Shown piece after piece: positions 32,606-41,625 of a stretch of 64,000 nucleotides of DNA. The stretch is from Arthrobacter sp. CJ23 (GTDB lineage: Bacteria; Actinomycetota; Actinomycetes; Actinomycetales; Micrococcaceae), in the NCBI RefSeq assembly GCF_024741795.1, contig NZ_CP102950.1, positions 3,472,001 through 3,536,000 on the forward strand, read 5' to 3'. The notes under the pieces are model-generated. The model was not told the DNA's origin. It worked only from the letters and a program-made list of their open reading frames with translations, and did not search any database. A program made the translations under genes and the position numbers. Within the stretch, counting starts at the first letter, position 1; the number at the start of each line of letters is the position of its first letter.

Positions 32606-34015
32606 CTAGGCCACGGGAGGCATGTCGGATTCCACGGAGTCGAGGCCGATGCGCGGCCTCGTCCAATCGCCCCGGGTGAAGTCCGGGACGGCAACGGGCT
32701 TGCCGCCGTCGGCCAGGGAGGTGACGCTCAGCGGGACCGGCGCGCACCAGGTCGCCGAATCATAGACGTCGATGTCCGGGACCTGGCCGGTGCGCATCTG
32801 CTGGACGATGCGCCACTGCAGCACGTAGTCCATGCCGCCGTGGCCGCCGTTGTTGGCGGCGTCATCGCCGATCTTCTTCCACAGCCAGTGGTCGAAGTCG
32901 CCACGCATCTGCGAGAAGCCGCGCCAGCTGTGGCCGCCATGGAAGGGCTCGGCGTACACGCGGGCACCGGTGGAATCGCCGCCGGCGTAGTCCTCGAAGA
33001 TGCCGCGGCTTCCGGCAAGGCTGTTGATGCGGCTGTAGGGCCGCGGCGAGCTGACATCGTGTTCGGCCCGGATGATCCTGCCCTGCTCCGTGGAGATCAG
33101 GCACGTCACCAGATCTCCGTTGACGTAGTTTTCCTGCCAGGACGGGTGGCCCTTGGGCATGAAGCGTGCCCTGTAGTCGGCCAGCCCCTTGGGCTCGGTG
33201 GCCGTGGCCTGCAGGGTGGCCATGCGGTCGCCGCGGTTGATGTCCATGGCCGCGGCGATGGGGGCGAGCCCGTGCATGGCGTAGAAGCTGGCCGTGCTGC
33301 GCGTATGCCACTGCCGGCGCCAGCTGTCCGTGTAGTAGCCGTCGGCGAACAGGAGCTCGCGCAGGTCATGGAGGTAGCCGCCGTGGCCGTTGGTGATATC
33401 GCCGAAGACGCCCTCGTGGGCCATCTTCAGCATGGCCAGTTCGTTGCGGCCGTAGCTGCAGTTCTCCATCAGGAACAGGTGCTTGCGGGTCTTTTCCGAG
33501 GTGTTGACGAGGTCCCAGAGCTCCGCCAGCTCGGTGGCGATGGGCAGTTCGACGCCCACGTGCCGTCCGGACAGCAGGGATGCCTTGCCCTGCTCGTAGT
33601 GGAACTCCCACGGCGTGGCGATGTACACAAAGTCGATGTCGTCGCGCTGCAGCATCTGCTTGTAGGAATCGGCCGCGCCGCCGAACTCCGCCGGACGAGG
33701 CTTGCCCTTGGCGGCGATCTGGTCGGCGGCCCTCTTGGCGCGGTCCGCACGGATGTCGCATACGGCCGTGACCCTGCACCCGGGAACTGAGGCCCATCCT
33801 CCCAGCATGCCCATGCCGCGGTTGCCCAGGCCGATGAGCCCCACCCTGACCTCGGCGTGGGCTTCGAAGGCCTGGCCGATCATGGTGGCCTGGCCTCTGT
33901 CCCGGTTTGGCTCGCGCGGAGCGGCGAACGCCCCGCCTGCCGTGGCGACGATGAGCCCGGAGGCAAGTGCTCCTCCGAGCACCATTCGTCGTGAAGTGAC
34001 CCCAAATTCAACCAT
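32606..34015 (-). CDS. Tat-exported Gfo/Idh/MocA oxidoreductase, GH109-like glycosidase
   Basis: 469 residues from the ATG at 34015 (AGGAGGAG 8 nt upstream). The N-terminus has a twin-arginine signal, TSRRMVLGGALASGLIVATA. A Rossmann domain follows (VRVGLIGLGNRGMGML, VTAVCDIRADRAK, FVYIATPWEFHYEQG). The C-terminal part has NCSYGRNELAMLKMAHEGVF, GGYLHDLRELLF, FYAMHGLAPIA and NGGHGGMDYVLQW, matching GH109 enzymes, which use tightly bound NAD to cleave alpha-N-acetylgalactosaminides by oxidation, elimination and reduction. Tat export fits a protein that must carry NAD out. It leads an operon with the NEW3 protein. The exact glycan is unknown. Confidence 0.82.
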   Translation of the reverse strand: MVEFGVTSRRMVLGGALASGLIVATAGGAFAAPREPNRDRGQATMIGQAFEAHAEVRVGLIGLGNRGMGMLGGWASVPGCRVTAVCDIRADRAKRAADQIAAKGKPRPAEFGGAADSYKQMLQRDDIDFVYIATPWEFHYEQGKASLLSGRHVGVELPIATELAELWDLVNTSEKTRKHLFLMENCSYGRNELAMLKMAHEGVFGDITNGHGGYLHDLRELLFADGYYTDSWRRQWHTRSTASFYAMHGLAPIAAAMDINRGDRMATLQATATEPKGLADYRARFMPKGHPSWQENYVNGDLVTCLISTEQGRIIRAEHDVSSPRPYSRINSLAGSRGIFEDYAGGDSTGARVYAEPFHGGHSWRGFSQMRGDFDHWLWKKIGDDAANNGGHGGMDYVLQWRIVQQMRTGQVPDIDVYDSATWCAPVPLSVTSLADGGKPVAVPDFTRGDWTRPRIGLDSVESDMPPVA

Positions 34016-34112
34016 GCTGCAACTCCTCCTTGGCGTGCGCTTCAGGCCTGCTGGCGGCCGGGCGCAGGTATCGCCGACGTGTTTGCGAGTGATGCCGATC
34101 ACCCTTTCAACG

Positions 34113-34129
34113 TTGACAAGAATTGTCAA
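34113..34129. promoter_or_regulatory. Candidate operator upstream of the GH109 operon
   Basis: TTGACAA-gaa-TTGTCAA, a perfect 7-bp-arm palindrome about 100 nt from the GH109 start. It overlaps possible -35 TTGACA boxes facing both directions, so a bound regulator could block both the GH109 operon and the divergent ABC gene. Confidence 0.5.
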
Positions 34130-34249
34130 TAGATGATTGGTTTAACGTCAAATTAAGCAGAAAAATGCAGTCTGATGTGCCTCTGAACCGTACCGACCAC
34201 CCTCCTCCGGATCATTTACAGCCTTTCCCCACAGGCCTAGGCTGGCCTC

Positions 34250-35276
<1,027 letters not shown>

Positions 35277-35284
<8 letters not shown>

Positions 35285-36077
35285 GCCGCTGCCCCTGTTC
35301 ACCAAGGCCCTGGCCGACTCCTGGCGGTCCACGCTGGCCTGGGCCCTGGGGCTCGCGGCGGCCATCATGCTGTACCTGCCCATCTACCCGTCCATCGGCG
35401 GCAGCGCCCAGATGCAGGATCTGATCAACGCGCTCCCGCCGGAAATGACCAAGGCCCTGAACTACGACCAGATCGCCACCGGCCCCGGCTACACACAGGC
35501 CACCCTGTTCGGACTGATCGGCTTCCTGCTGATGTCCCTGGCCTCGGTGGGCTGGGGCGCGGCGGCCGTAGCCGGCGACGAGGAGTCAGGGCTCCTGGAA
35601 CTGACACTGGCGCACAGCGTGACGCGCATACAGGTGGTCCTGGAACGGGCGCTGGCCATGGCGGCGCGGACGGCGCTGCTCTCCATGCTCGTCCTGGTGC
35701 TGGTCCTGGCGCTTAACGGGCCCGCGCAGCTGGGCATCGAGGCCGGGCACCTGGCCGGCGCCGTCGTGCTTTTCGCGGGGCTCGCCCTGCTGAGTGGCAC
35801 CGCCGCGCTCTTCGTCGGAGCACTGACAGGCCGGAAGGTGTACGCGGTTGCCGCCGGCGCGGCCGTCGCCGTGCTCGGCTATGTCTTCAACGCGCTGGGA
35901 CGGCAAAGCCCCGACGTCGAATGGCTGCTGGGGCTTTCGCCGTACCACTGGGCGTACGGGAACTCCCCCGTCACCAACGGTGCGGATTGGGGAGCAGCGT
36001 GGGGGCTGCTGGGCATTTCGGCGGCCCTGGTGGCCCTGGCAGCGACAGCCCTGCATCGGAGGGATGTGGGGAGCTAG
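35277..36077 (+). CDS. ABC-2 type transporter permease
   Basis: 266 residues, about six membrane helices: an N-terminal helix (WALGLAAAIMLYLPIYPSIG), a large outer loop (MQDLINALPPEMTKALNYDQ), then a membrane core with LIGFLLMSLASVGWGAAAVA, GDEESGLLELTLAHSVTR (the EAA-like cytoplasmic coupling helix) and ALLSGTAALFVGALTG. It is half of a pump with the preceding ATPase; translation is coupled by the 8-bp overlap. A single 266-residue subunit probably acts as a homodimer. Confidence 0.87.
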
Positions 36078-36087
36078 GCGCGGGGAG

Positions 36088-36633
36088 TCAGGCCCACACG
36101 TGCGGGGCCGGCCGGCGTGCGCCGGGCAGGGCGTTGTTTTCGCGCCATTCGTGGATCCACTCCGGGAGCTCAAGATCGGCTGGCGGTGCGCCGAATTCGG
36201 CGATGATCTCCTCCTGGCTGACAGGACCACCCTTGCCGAGCAGCCGCGTGGCGATGTGGGCGCGGGCATAGATTTCCCCGTCCGCCACCATGCGCTGCTC
36301 GAAGTAGATGGCCTTGGTGTCCAGCCCGATGACCCTGGTCTCAATGGTGTAGTGCTGCCAGAGCTGCAGGGATTTGCGGAAGGAAATGGTCTCCCCCGCC
36401 GCCACGGGAGTCCAGCCGCGCCGGCGCATCCTGCGCCAGATGCCGCTGCGGACCATGAGGTCGAAACGGCCCAGGTCCATGAGCGAGAAATACATGCCGT
36501 TGTTGACATGCATCGCGATGTCGATATCCGTCGGCAGCACGCGCAGGGGCAGGGAGGATGCCTCCCAGACACCGAGGGGTGAACGCCGGGACGAGGTGAA
36601 CAGAAGCAGGAGCGTGCGCAGGAGCAGATGCAT
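36088..36633 (-). CDS. Acyl-CoA thioesterase, hotdog fold (4HBT/THEM6-like)
   Basis: 181 residues. After a hydrophobic N-terminal helix (LLLRTLLLLFTSS, perhaps a membrane anchor) comes a hotdog domain: RVLPTDIDIAMHVNNGMYFS with the catalytic Asp/Asn of the D-x-x-x-H-x-N-N motif, LMDLGRFDLMVRSGIW, and VIGLDTKAIYFEQRMVADG. It probably hydrolyses acyl-CoA or another thioester. It stands alone, convergent with the ABC operon. A palindrome overlaps its leader. THEM6-type proteins are often without measured activity, so function is uncertain. Confidence 0.8.
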   Translation of the reverse strand: MHLLLRTLLLLFTSSRRSPLGVWEASSLPLRVLPTDIDIAMHVNNGMYFSLMDLGRFDLMVRSGIWRRMRRRGWTPVAAGETISFRKSLQLWQHYTIETRVIGLDTKAIYFEQRMVADGEIYARAHIATRLLGKGGPVSQEEIIAEFGAPPADLELPEWIHEWRENNALPGARRPAPHVWA

Positions 36634-36642
36634 GGCAGCAAT

Positions 36643-36658
36643 GTTACCCGCGAGTAAC
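36643..36658. promoter_or_regulatory. Candidate operator of the thioesterase gene
   Basis: GTTAC-ccgcga-GTAAC; with the inner CGCG only one pair is mismatched. It lies 10 nt upstream of the thioesterase start codon, so a bound protein would block transcription or the ribosome site. Confidence 0.4.
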
Positions 36659-36772
36659 TTGATGCGGTAGCCGGAACTTTATGTCCAACGATTGCACAAA
36701 CGTTTACCGCCGGTTCACAAATCCCGTGCAGAATGTCTGGAACAAATGACCACGGCGAACAAGGAGACCCCT

Positions 36773-36994
36773 GTGAGCACCATTCAGTCCCTCGAGCCGC
36801 ACACCGAAGTATGGCCCGAACTTCAGCTGCACCAGCAGCTCGTCCTGCAGGACCTCCGCGGCAACAGGATCGTCGGAACCCTGGACGGCATGACCAACGA
36901 CCGCAGCACGCTGTGGATCCAGCTCACGGGCGGCCTCGGCCGGCAGCTGGTGCACCACCAGGACGGCTACTGGCTGGAAAACGCCGCCAGCTAG
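36773..36994 (+). CDS. Small conserved-looking hypothetical protein
   Basis: 73 residues. The GTG at 36773 is chosen because AAGGAG lies 8 nt upstream; an in-frame ATG 27 nt earlier has none. The sequence is a compact beta-rich chain, LQLHQQLVLQDLRGNRIVGT followed by LDGMTNDRSTLWIQLTGGLG and ending RQLVHHQDGYWLENAAS, with no signal or membrane segment. Codon bias is strong, so it is real. The SH3-like pattern (RIVGTLDGM) resembles small RNA- or nucleic-acid-binding folds, but no family was recognised. Confidence 0.7.
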   Translation: MSTIQSLEPHTEVWPELQLHQQLVLQDLRGNRIVGTLDGMTNDRSTLWIQLTGGLGRQLVHHQDGYWLENAAS

Positions 36995-37063
36995 TTCCCG
37001 CCGGTTCGGTCCCGCCGATTCGATCCTTGCCGGCCTTATGCCCGGCGGTACATGTGCGGCTCG

Positions 37064-38515
37064 CTATGCGCCCGTCAGTGCATTCCTTATGAGGGATGAA
37101 TAGACAAGCCCGGAATCCTTGACGGTGCGGACGAGGGTTTCGTAATCCACGTGGACCATGCCGAAGCGCTTCCCGTAGCCCCAGGCCCATTCGTAGTTGT
37201 CCAGCAGGGACCAGAGGAAGTACCCGCGGACATCCGCGCCCTCGGCGATCGCGTCCGCAACGCTGCCCACGTGGTCCAGCACGAACTGTGTCCGTTCGAC
37301 ATCGTGGATGCGGCCCCCGGCGGTGATCTCGTCGTCGTAGGCTGCTCCGTTCTCCGTCACGTACAGTGGCGGGAGGTCCGGGTACTCCGCGCCGAGCCTC
37401 GTCAGCAGGTGCCGGAGTCCGTCCGGGTTGATCTCCCAGTCCATGCCGGTGCGCGGGAGCCCGCGCGTGGGAAACGTGATGTGTTCCGAGCCGACGAACG
37501 GTGACGCAACCTCCCGGTCTGTGGCCGCTGCGAACCCGGGGTCGCCCTCCGGAAGCGGGTGCCCGGACACGTTGTCGTCGTGATAGTAGTTCACGCCGAG
37601 GAAATCAAGGGGAGCGGAGATGGCCGCCAGATCGCCGTCGTGGACGAGTTGCTCGAAACCGAGCCCTGCGACGTCGTGCAGGAAGTCCTCCGGGTAGCGG
37701 CCCAGGAGGAGCGGCTCCAGGTAGATGCGGTTCTGCAGCGCGTCGAAGCGACGGGCGGCGTCGAGGTCCGCCTCGTCCGTGAGATCCGCGGGAATGGCGT
37801 TGGACAGGTTGAGGGTGATGCCGACGTTGCCGGCCCCCAGCTCGCGGAGTGCGCCGGCGGCGAGCCCGTGGCCGAGGTGCTGGTGGTGCACGGCGGCCAG
37901 GGCATCCTCGCGGGAAATCCGGCCGGGAGCGTGGATGCCGGCGGCGTAGGACAGCAGCGAGGAGCAGAAGGGTTCGTTGAACGTGGTCCAGTGCTGCACA
38001 CGGTCGCCGAGCGCCCCGTACACCGTGTCCGCGTAGTCCCGGAAGCGGTGTGCAGTGTCGCGGCTGGCCCAGCCGCCCTGCTCTTCGACGGCCTGGGGCA
38101 GGTCCCAGTGGTAGAGCGTCAGCCAGGGAAGGATGCCCGCGCCGAGGAGTTCATCGACCAGGCGCGAGTAGAAGTCCAGCCCGGCCTGGTTGACCGTGCG
38201 GTCCCCGGGTTTGATCCGCGCCCAGCTCGTGGAGAAACGGTAGGAACCGAGCCCCAGGCTCTTCATGAGCGCCACGTCCTCCGGCATACGGTGGTAATGG
38301 TCCACGGCAACCTCCGGAGTGTCCCCGTTGACCACTGCTCCCGGGACCCGCGCGAAGGCGTCCCAGATGCTGTCCTCCTTGCCGTCCTCGTGGCCTGCGC
38401 CCTCGATCTGCGCGGCCGCCGTCGCCGATCCCCAAAGGAATCCGGCAGGCCACGGGCGGCTCCGAAGGGCTGCGGCCTGTTCCAACTGCTTGGCGGGGAG
38501 TGAGGTGATCGACAC
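37064..38515 (-). CDS. Beta-glucosidase, glycoside hydrolase family 1
   Basis: 483 residues, full-length TIM barrel. N-terminal signature FLWGSATAAAQIEGA, acid/base Glu in HWTTFNEPFCSSLLSYAAG, nucleophile Glu in PLYVTENGAAYDD, and the sugar-binding end DVRGYFLWSLLDNYEWAWGY. No signal peptide, so it acts on beta-glucosides in the cytoplasm. No transporter is adjacent. Related members cleave cellobiose, aryl-glucosides or beta-galactosides; preference cannot be read here. Confidence 0.93.
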   Translation of the reverse strand: MSITSLPAKQLEQAAALRSRPWPAGFLWGSATAAAQIEGAGHEDGKEDSIWDAFARVPGAVVNGDTPEVAVDHYHRMPEDVALMKSLGLGSYRFSTSWARIKPGDRTVNQAGLDFYSRLVDELLGAGILPWLTLYHWDLPQAVEEQGGWASRDTAHRFRDYADTVYGALGDRVQHWTTFNEPFCSSLLSYAAGIHAPGRISREDALAAVHHQHLGHGLAAGALRELGAGNVGITLNLSNAIPADLTDEADLDAARRFDALQNRIYLEPLLLGRYPEDFLHDVAGLGFEQLVHDGDLAAISAPLDFLGVNYYHDDNVSGHPLPEGDPGFAAATDREVASPFVGSEHITFPTRGLPRTGMDWEINPDGLRHLLTRLGAEYPDLPPLYVTENGAAYDDEITAGGRIHDVERTQFVLDHVGSVADAIAEGADVRGYFLWSLLDNYEWAWGYGKRFGMVHVDYETLVRTVKDSGLVYSSLIRNALTGA

Positions 38516-38651
38516 GAGGGATGCTCCTTGGATGCGCTCTTGGATTCACAGCCCGCGATTCGCGGATACGAACAGCATGACGCCGTCCCGGAGGTTTGGG
38601 TACCCGCCTGAGGTAGGGACGGGTTCGTCACCTGCGGCCTAGTATTCGGTT

Positions 38652-39404
38652 ATGACGCAAGAACGCTACCGGGATCTCGCCGAATGGCCGCTCATGGCCA
38701 CAGCCCTCGTCTTCCTGACTGCCTACGCCTGGCAGGTGGTCGGCCATCTGGAGGGCCCCGAAGCCGAGCCTTTCGAGATTGCCATGTGGGCAACCTGGGG
38801 GATCTTCGTCCTGGACTACGTCGCGAATCTTTGGCTCGCAAAGAACCGCGGCCGCTGGTTCCTGTGGAACCTCCACGAGCTCCTGATCGTGGCGCTCCCG
38901 TTCTTCCGGCCGCTGCGCCTCCTGCGCCTGGTCACCCTTCTGTCCGTGCTGCAGCGCACGGTGGGGGAAACGCTCCGTGGACGCGTGGCCACCTACGTTG
39001 CGGGGTCCGCCGCCATGCTGGTCCTGGTTGGGGCGCTGGCCGTTCTGGATGTGGAGCAGCACTCCCCCGACGCCAAGATCCTGAACTTCGGCGATGCCGC
39101 CTGGTGGGCCATCACCACCATCACCACGGTGGGCTACGGCGACCTCTACCCAGTGACATCCCTGGGGCGGATCGTGGCGTCTGCGCTGATGATGAGCGGC
39201 ATCGCAGTCCTTGGTGTGGTCACGGCTTCCATTGCCTCCTGGCTGGTCCAGCGCATCGAGGAAAACAACGAAGACGTGGTGGCCGCCGCTGAGGAACCCG
39301 TCCGCGTCGAGCTAGCCGAGCTGTTGGCCGAGGTTGCCGCACTCCGGCGCGAAATCGCTGAGCTCCGCCGGGGGCAGGAGGGGCCGGAACCGGAGCATGC
39401 GTAG
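38652..39404 (+). CDS. Voltage-gated-type potassium channel
   Basis: 250 residues with six helices. S4 is modest in charge, FFRPLRLLRLVTLLSVLQR. The pore helix and filter are AAWWAITTITTVGYGDLYPV with the TVGYGD potassium filter, followed by S6 (ASALMMSGIAVLGVVTASIA). A C-terminal coiled coil (VELAELLAEVAALRREIAEL) should hold the tetramer together. No RCK domain. Start chosen at ATG 38652. It probably conducts K+ out of or into the cell along its gradient. Confidence 0.9.
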   Translation: MTQERYRDLAEWPLMATALVFLTAYAWQVVGHLEGPEAEPFEIAMWATWGIFVLDYVANLWLAKNRGRWFLWNLHELLIVALPFFRPLRLLRLVTLLSVLQRTVGETLRGRVATYVAGSAAMLVLVGALAVLDVEQHSPDAKILNFGDAAWWAITTITTVGYGDLYPVTSLGRIVASALMMSGIAVLGVVTASIASWLVQRIEENNEDVVAAAEEPVRVELAELLAEVAALRREIAELRRGQEGPEPEHA

Positions 39405-39410
39405 AAACGA

Positions 39411-39446
39411 GAACATCCCCGGAACCATATGGTTCCGGGGATGTTC
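39411..39446. terminator. Perfect 36-bp palindrome, bidirectional terminator
   Basis: Two 18-bp arms (GAACATCCCCGGAACCAT and its complement) with no loop, between the channel gene and the 3' end of tRNA-Tyr. It should end both transcripts. Confidence 0.8.
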
Positions 39447-39453
39447 CCTTGGG

Positions 39454-39535
39454 TGGCAGATGAGGGATTCGAACCCCCGTAGGCGTTGCCAGCTGATTTA
39501 CAGTCAGCCCCCTTTGGCCGCTCGGGTAATCTGCC
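39454..39535 (-). tRNA. tRNA-Tyr (GTA)
   Basis: A class II tRNA of 82 nt: acceptor GGCAGAT/ATCTGCC, anticodon loop CTGTAAA with GTA, long variable arm, and T arm GGGGG-TTCGAAT-CCCTC with the normal T54. Discriminator A is followed by CC but not a full CCA. Confidence 0.95.
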
Positions 39536-39664
39536 GAACTTCAAAAGAAGATCACTCACAGCCACCGATTCGAATTCGTTCCGGTAACCGCGAGCAAGAC
39601 AACCTTACAGAACTTCTCGCCAAGAATCGAATCGAGCCCCGGAAGGGTCCAAAATCCCCGGATT

Positions 39665-39931
39665 TCAGGCCTCGCCGAGGATCCTGCCGGCCAGTTTAGC
39701 CTCGAAACGGGCTGCCTGCTCGGAGGTGATCTGGTTCAGTTCCACTGCGCGCTGGAGGTCCAGGTGCACGCCCTCCATCCGCGCCGAGGCGTTGGGCACG
39801 GGGCTGAGGACGATTGACGCTGCGACGGCTGCGGCCGCGACGGCGCCGGCTGCTGCCACGGCGGCAGTACCGATCGAACCGGCGGCGGCGCTGGCGGACT
39901 TGGTGACGTAGTGGACGGCCTTGTTGCTCAC
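39665..39931 (-). CDS. Small alanine-rich membrane protein
   Basis: 88 residues starting at GTG 39931, with GGAGG 5 nt upstream. One alanine/valine-rich membrane helix (about 15-45, GTAAVAAAGAVAAAAVAASI) is followed by a hydrophilic part, RMEGVHLDLQRAVELNQITS and EQAARFEAKLAGRILGEA, that looks helical. No known family. The outside/inside orientation cannot be fixed. Codon bias and ribosome site support a real gene. Confidence 0.7.
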   Translation of the reverse strand: MSNKAVHYVTKSASAAAGSIGTAAVAAAGAVAAAAVAASIVLSPVPNASARMEGVHLDLQRAVELNQITSEQAARFEAKLAGRILGEA

Positions 39932-40113
39932 ATTTACCTCCGAAGATGGGCTGCTCCAACAGGTACAACTCTCCCGGCACCGGCTAGGTTCCGGCCGGGC
40001 GTGTGCTGTGAGCGAACTGTGAAGACCGGGGGCGGCCCCAATCCCCGGCTTCCGTACTAGGCTGGATGGCAGACAAACCCGCCCTTCACAGGGCCCCCAA
40101 TCTAAGGAGAGTC

Positions 40114-40605
40114 ATGGCAGGCGAATCCACATTCGACGTCGTCAGCAAGGTAGACAAGCAGGAAGTCGCCAACGCGCTCAACCAGTCCCAGAAGGAAATC
40201 GCGCAGCGCTACGACTTCAAGGGCGTAGGCGCCGAGATCGACTTCAGCGGCGAAAAGATCCTGATGAAGGCCAACTCGGAGGACCGCGTCCTGGCCGTCC
40301 TGGATGTCTTCCAGTCCAAGCTCATCAAGCGCGGCATCTCCCTGAAGTCGCTGGACCAGGGCGAGCCGTTCCCTTCCGGCAAGGAGTACCGCCTGGAATG
40401 CTCCATCAAGGAAGGCATCGCGCAGGACCTCGCCAAGAAGATCAACAAGATTATCCGCGACGAAGCACCGAAGTCCGTCAAGTCCCAGATCCAGGGCGAC
40501 GAACTCCGCGTCACCTCCAAGTCCCGCGATGACCTGCAGGAGACCATGAACATCCTCAAGAAGTTCGAAGAGGCCGACCTGCAGTTCGTGAACTTCCGCA
40601 GCTAA
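40114..40605 (+). CDS. YajQ family nucleotide-binding protein (UPF0234)
   Basis: 163 residues from ATG 40114 (TAAGGAGAG upstream). Typical segments: STFDVVSKVDKQEVANALNQ, EIAQRYDFKGVGAEIDFSGE, AQDLAKKINKIIRDEAPKSV and RDDLQETMNILKKFEEADLQ, ending FVNFRS. Two ferredoxin-like (RRM-like) halves. YajQ binds nucleic acids or nucleotides, and in some bacteria cyclic di-GMP. It is monocistronic, followed by a long palindrome. Confidence 0.93.
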   Translation: MAGESTFDVVSKVDKQEVANALNQSQKEIAQRYDFKGVGAEIDFSGEKILMKANSEDRVLAVLDVFQSKLIKRGISLKSLDQGEPFPSGKEYRLECSIKEGIAQDLAKKINKIIRDEAPKSVKSQIQGDELRVTSKSRDDLQETMNILKKFEEADLQFVNFRS

Positions 40606-40610
40606 GCATT

Positions 40611-40674
40611 TTCGACGCGCAAAATCCCTGAGGACGCCCGTATTCGGGAGTCGTCAGGGATTTTGCGCGTCGAA
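40611..40674. repeat. Long nested palindrome after yajQ
   Basis: Arms 40611-40631 (TTCGACGCGCAAAATCCCTGA) and 40654-40674 are perfect over 21 bp, and the loop itself folds (CCCG-tatt-CGGG flanked by GAC/GTC). It lies between convergent genes yajQ and htpX. It is unlike the other two palindrome families in the window. Confidence 0.85.
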
Positions 40675-40694
40675 GGGGATTCGGCGTCGTCAGC

Positions 40695-41558
40695 TCAGCG
40701 CCGGCCGGCCATCCGCTCCAGGCGAGCGATGCGCTCGCGCATCGGCGGGTGCGTGGCGAACAGCTTGGTCATGGCGCCGCCCCGGAACGGGTTGGCGATC
40801 ATGAGGTGCGAGGTGTTGACGAGGCGCTGGTCCTGCGGGAGCGGCACCTGCCGGACGCCCGATTCGATCTTGCTCAGGGCTGAGGCGAGCGCCAGCGGAT
40901 CGCCGGTCAGCTCCGCACCGTCCTCATCGGCGTCGTACTCCCGGGTCCGGGAAATGGCGAGCTGGATCAGCGAGGCCGCAAACGGCGCAAGGAGGGCCAT
41001 GGCGATCATCGCGAGCGGGTTGGCGTTGCGCCGGTCCCCGCCGCCGAAGAACAGCAGCATCTGGCCCACCGAGGTGATGACCCCGGCGACGGCGGCCGCC
41101 ACGGACGAGGTCAGGATGTCGCGGTTGTAGACATGCATGAGCTCGTGCCCCAGCACGCCGCGCAGTTCGCGGGCGTCCAGCAGGTGCAGGATGCCCTCGG
41201 TGCAGCAGACGGCGGCGTTCTTGGGGTTGCGGCCCGTGGCGAAGGCGTTGGGGGTCATGGTGGGCGAGACGTAGATCCGCGGCATCGGCTGGTTGGCCCG
41301 CACGGAGAGTTCGCGCACGATCTGGTAGAGCTGCGGCGCCTGCGCCTCGGTCACCGGATAGGCGGCCATGGAGCGGATGGCGATCTTGTCGCTGTTCCAG
41401 TAGCCGTAGGCCGTGGTGGCGACGCCGATCAGCGCAAAGATCCAGATGGGCGCGGAGCTGCGCATGCCGGCACCGATCACGGCGCCCAGGCCAAGCAGCA
41501 CCGCCCACAGCACACCGAACAGGGCTGCGGTCTTGAGGCCGTTGTTGTGCTTGTGCAC
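40695..41558 (-). CDS. htpX: Membrane metalloprotease HtpX (M48)
   Basis: 287 residues from GTG 41558 with GAAAGGA 5 nt upstream. Two N-terminal helices (TAALFGVLWAVLLGLGAVIG; IWIFALIGVATTAYGYW), then the zinc site RGVLGHELMHVYNRDILTS (HExxH), a third helix, and a later Glu in SRTREYDADEDGAEL as third ligand. HtpX degrades misfolded membrane proteins on the cytoplasmic side. The C-terminus ATHPPMRERIARLERMAG is also typical. It is monocistronic. Confidence 0.93.
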   Translation of the reverse strand: MHKHNNGLKTAALFGVLWAVLLGLGAVIGAGMRSSAPIWIFALIGVATTAYGYWNSDKIAIRSMAAYPVTEAQAPQLYQIVRELSVRANQPMPRIYVSPTMTPNAFATGRNPKNAAVCCTEGILHLLDARELRGVLGHELMHVYNRDILTSSVAAAVAGVITSVGQMLLFFGGGDRRNANPLAMIAMALLAPFAASLIQLAISRTREYDADEDGAELTGDPLALASALSKIESGVRQVPLPQDQRLVNTSHLMIANPFRGGAMTKLFATHPPMRERIARLERMAGRR

Positions 41559-41625
41559 TGTGGTCCTTTCACGGGGTGGTGGCTTTAGGGGTTAAACGTC
41601 GACGGCGGCCGTCCTGTTCCGGTGC

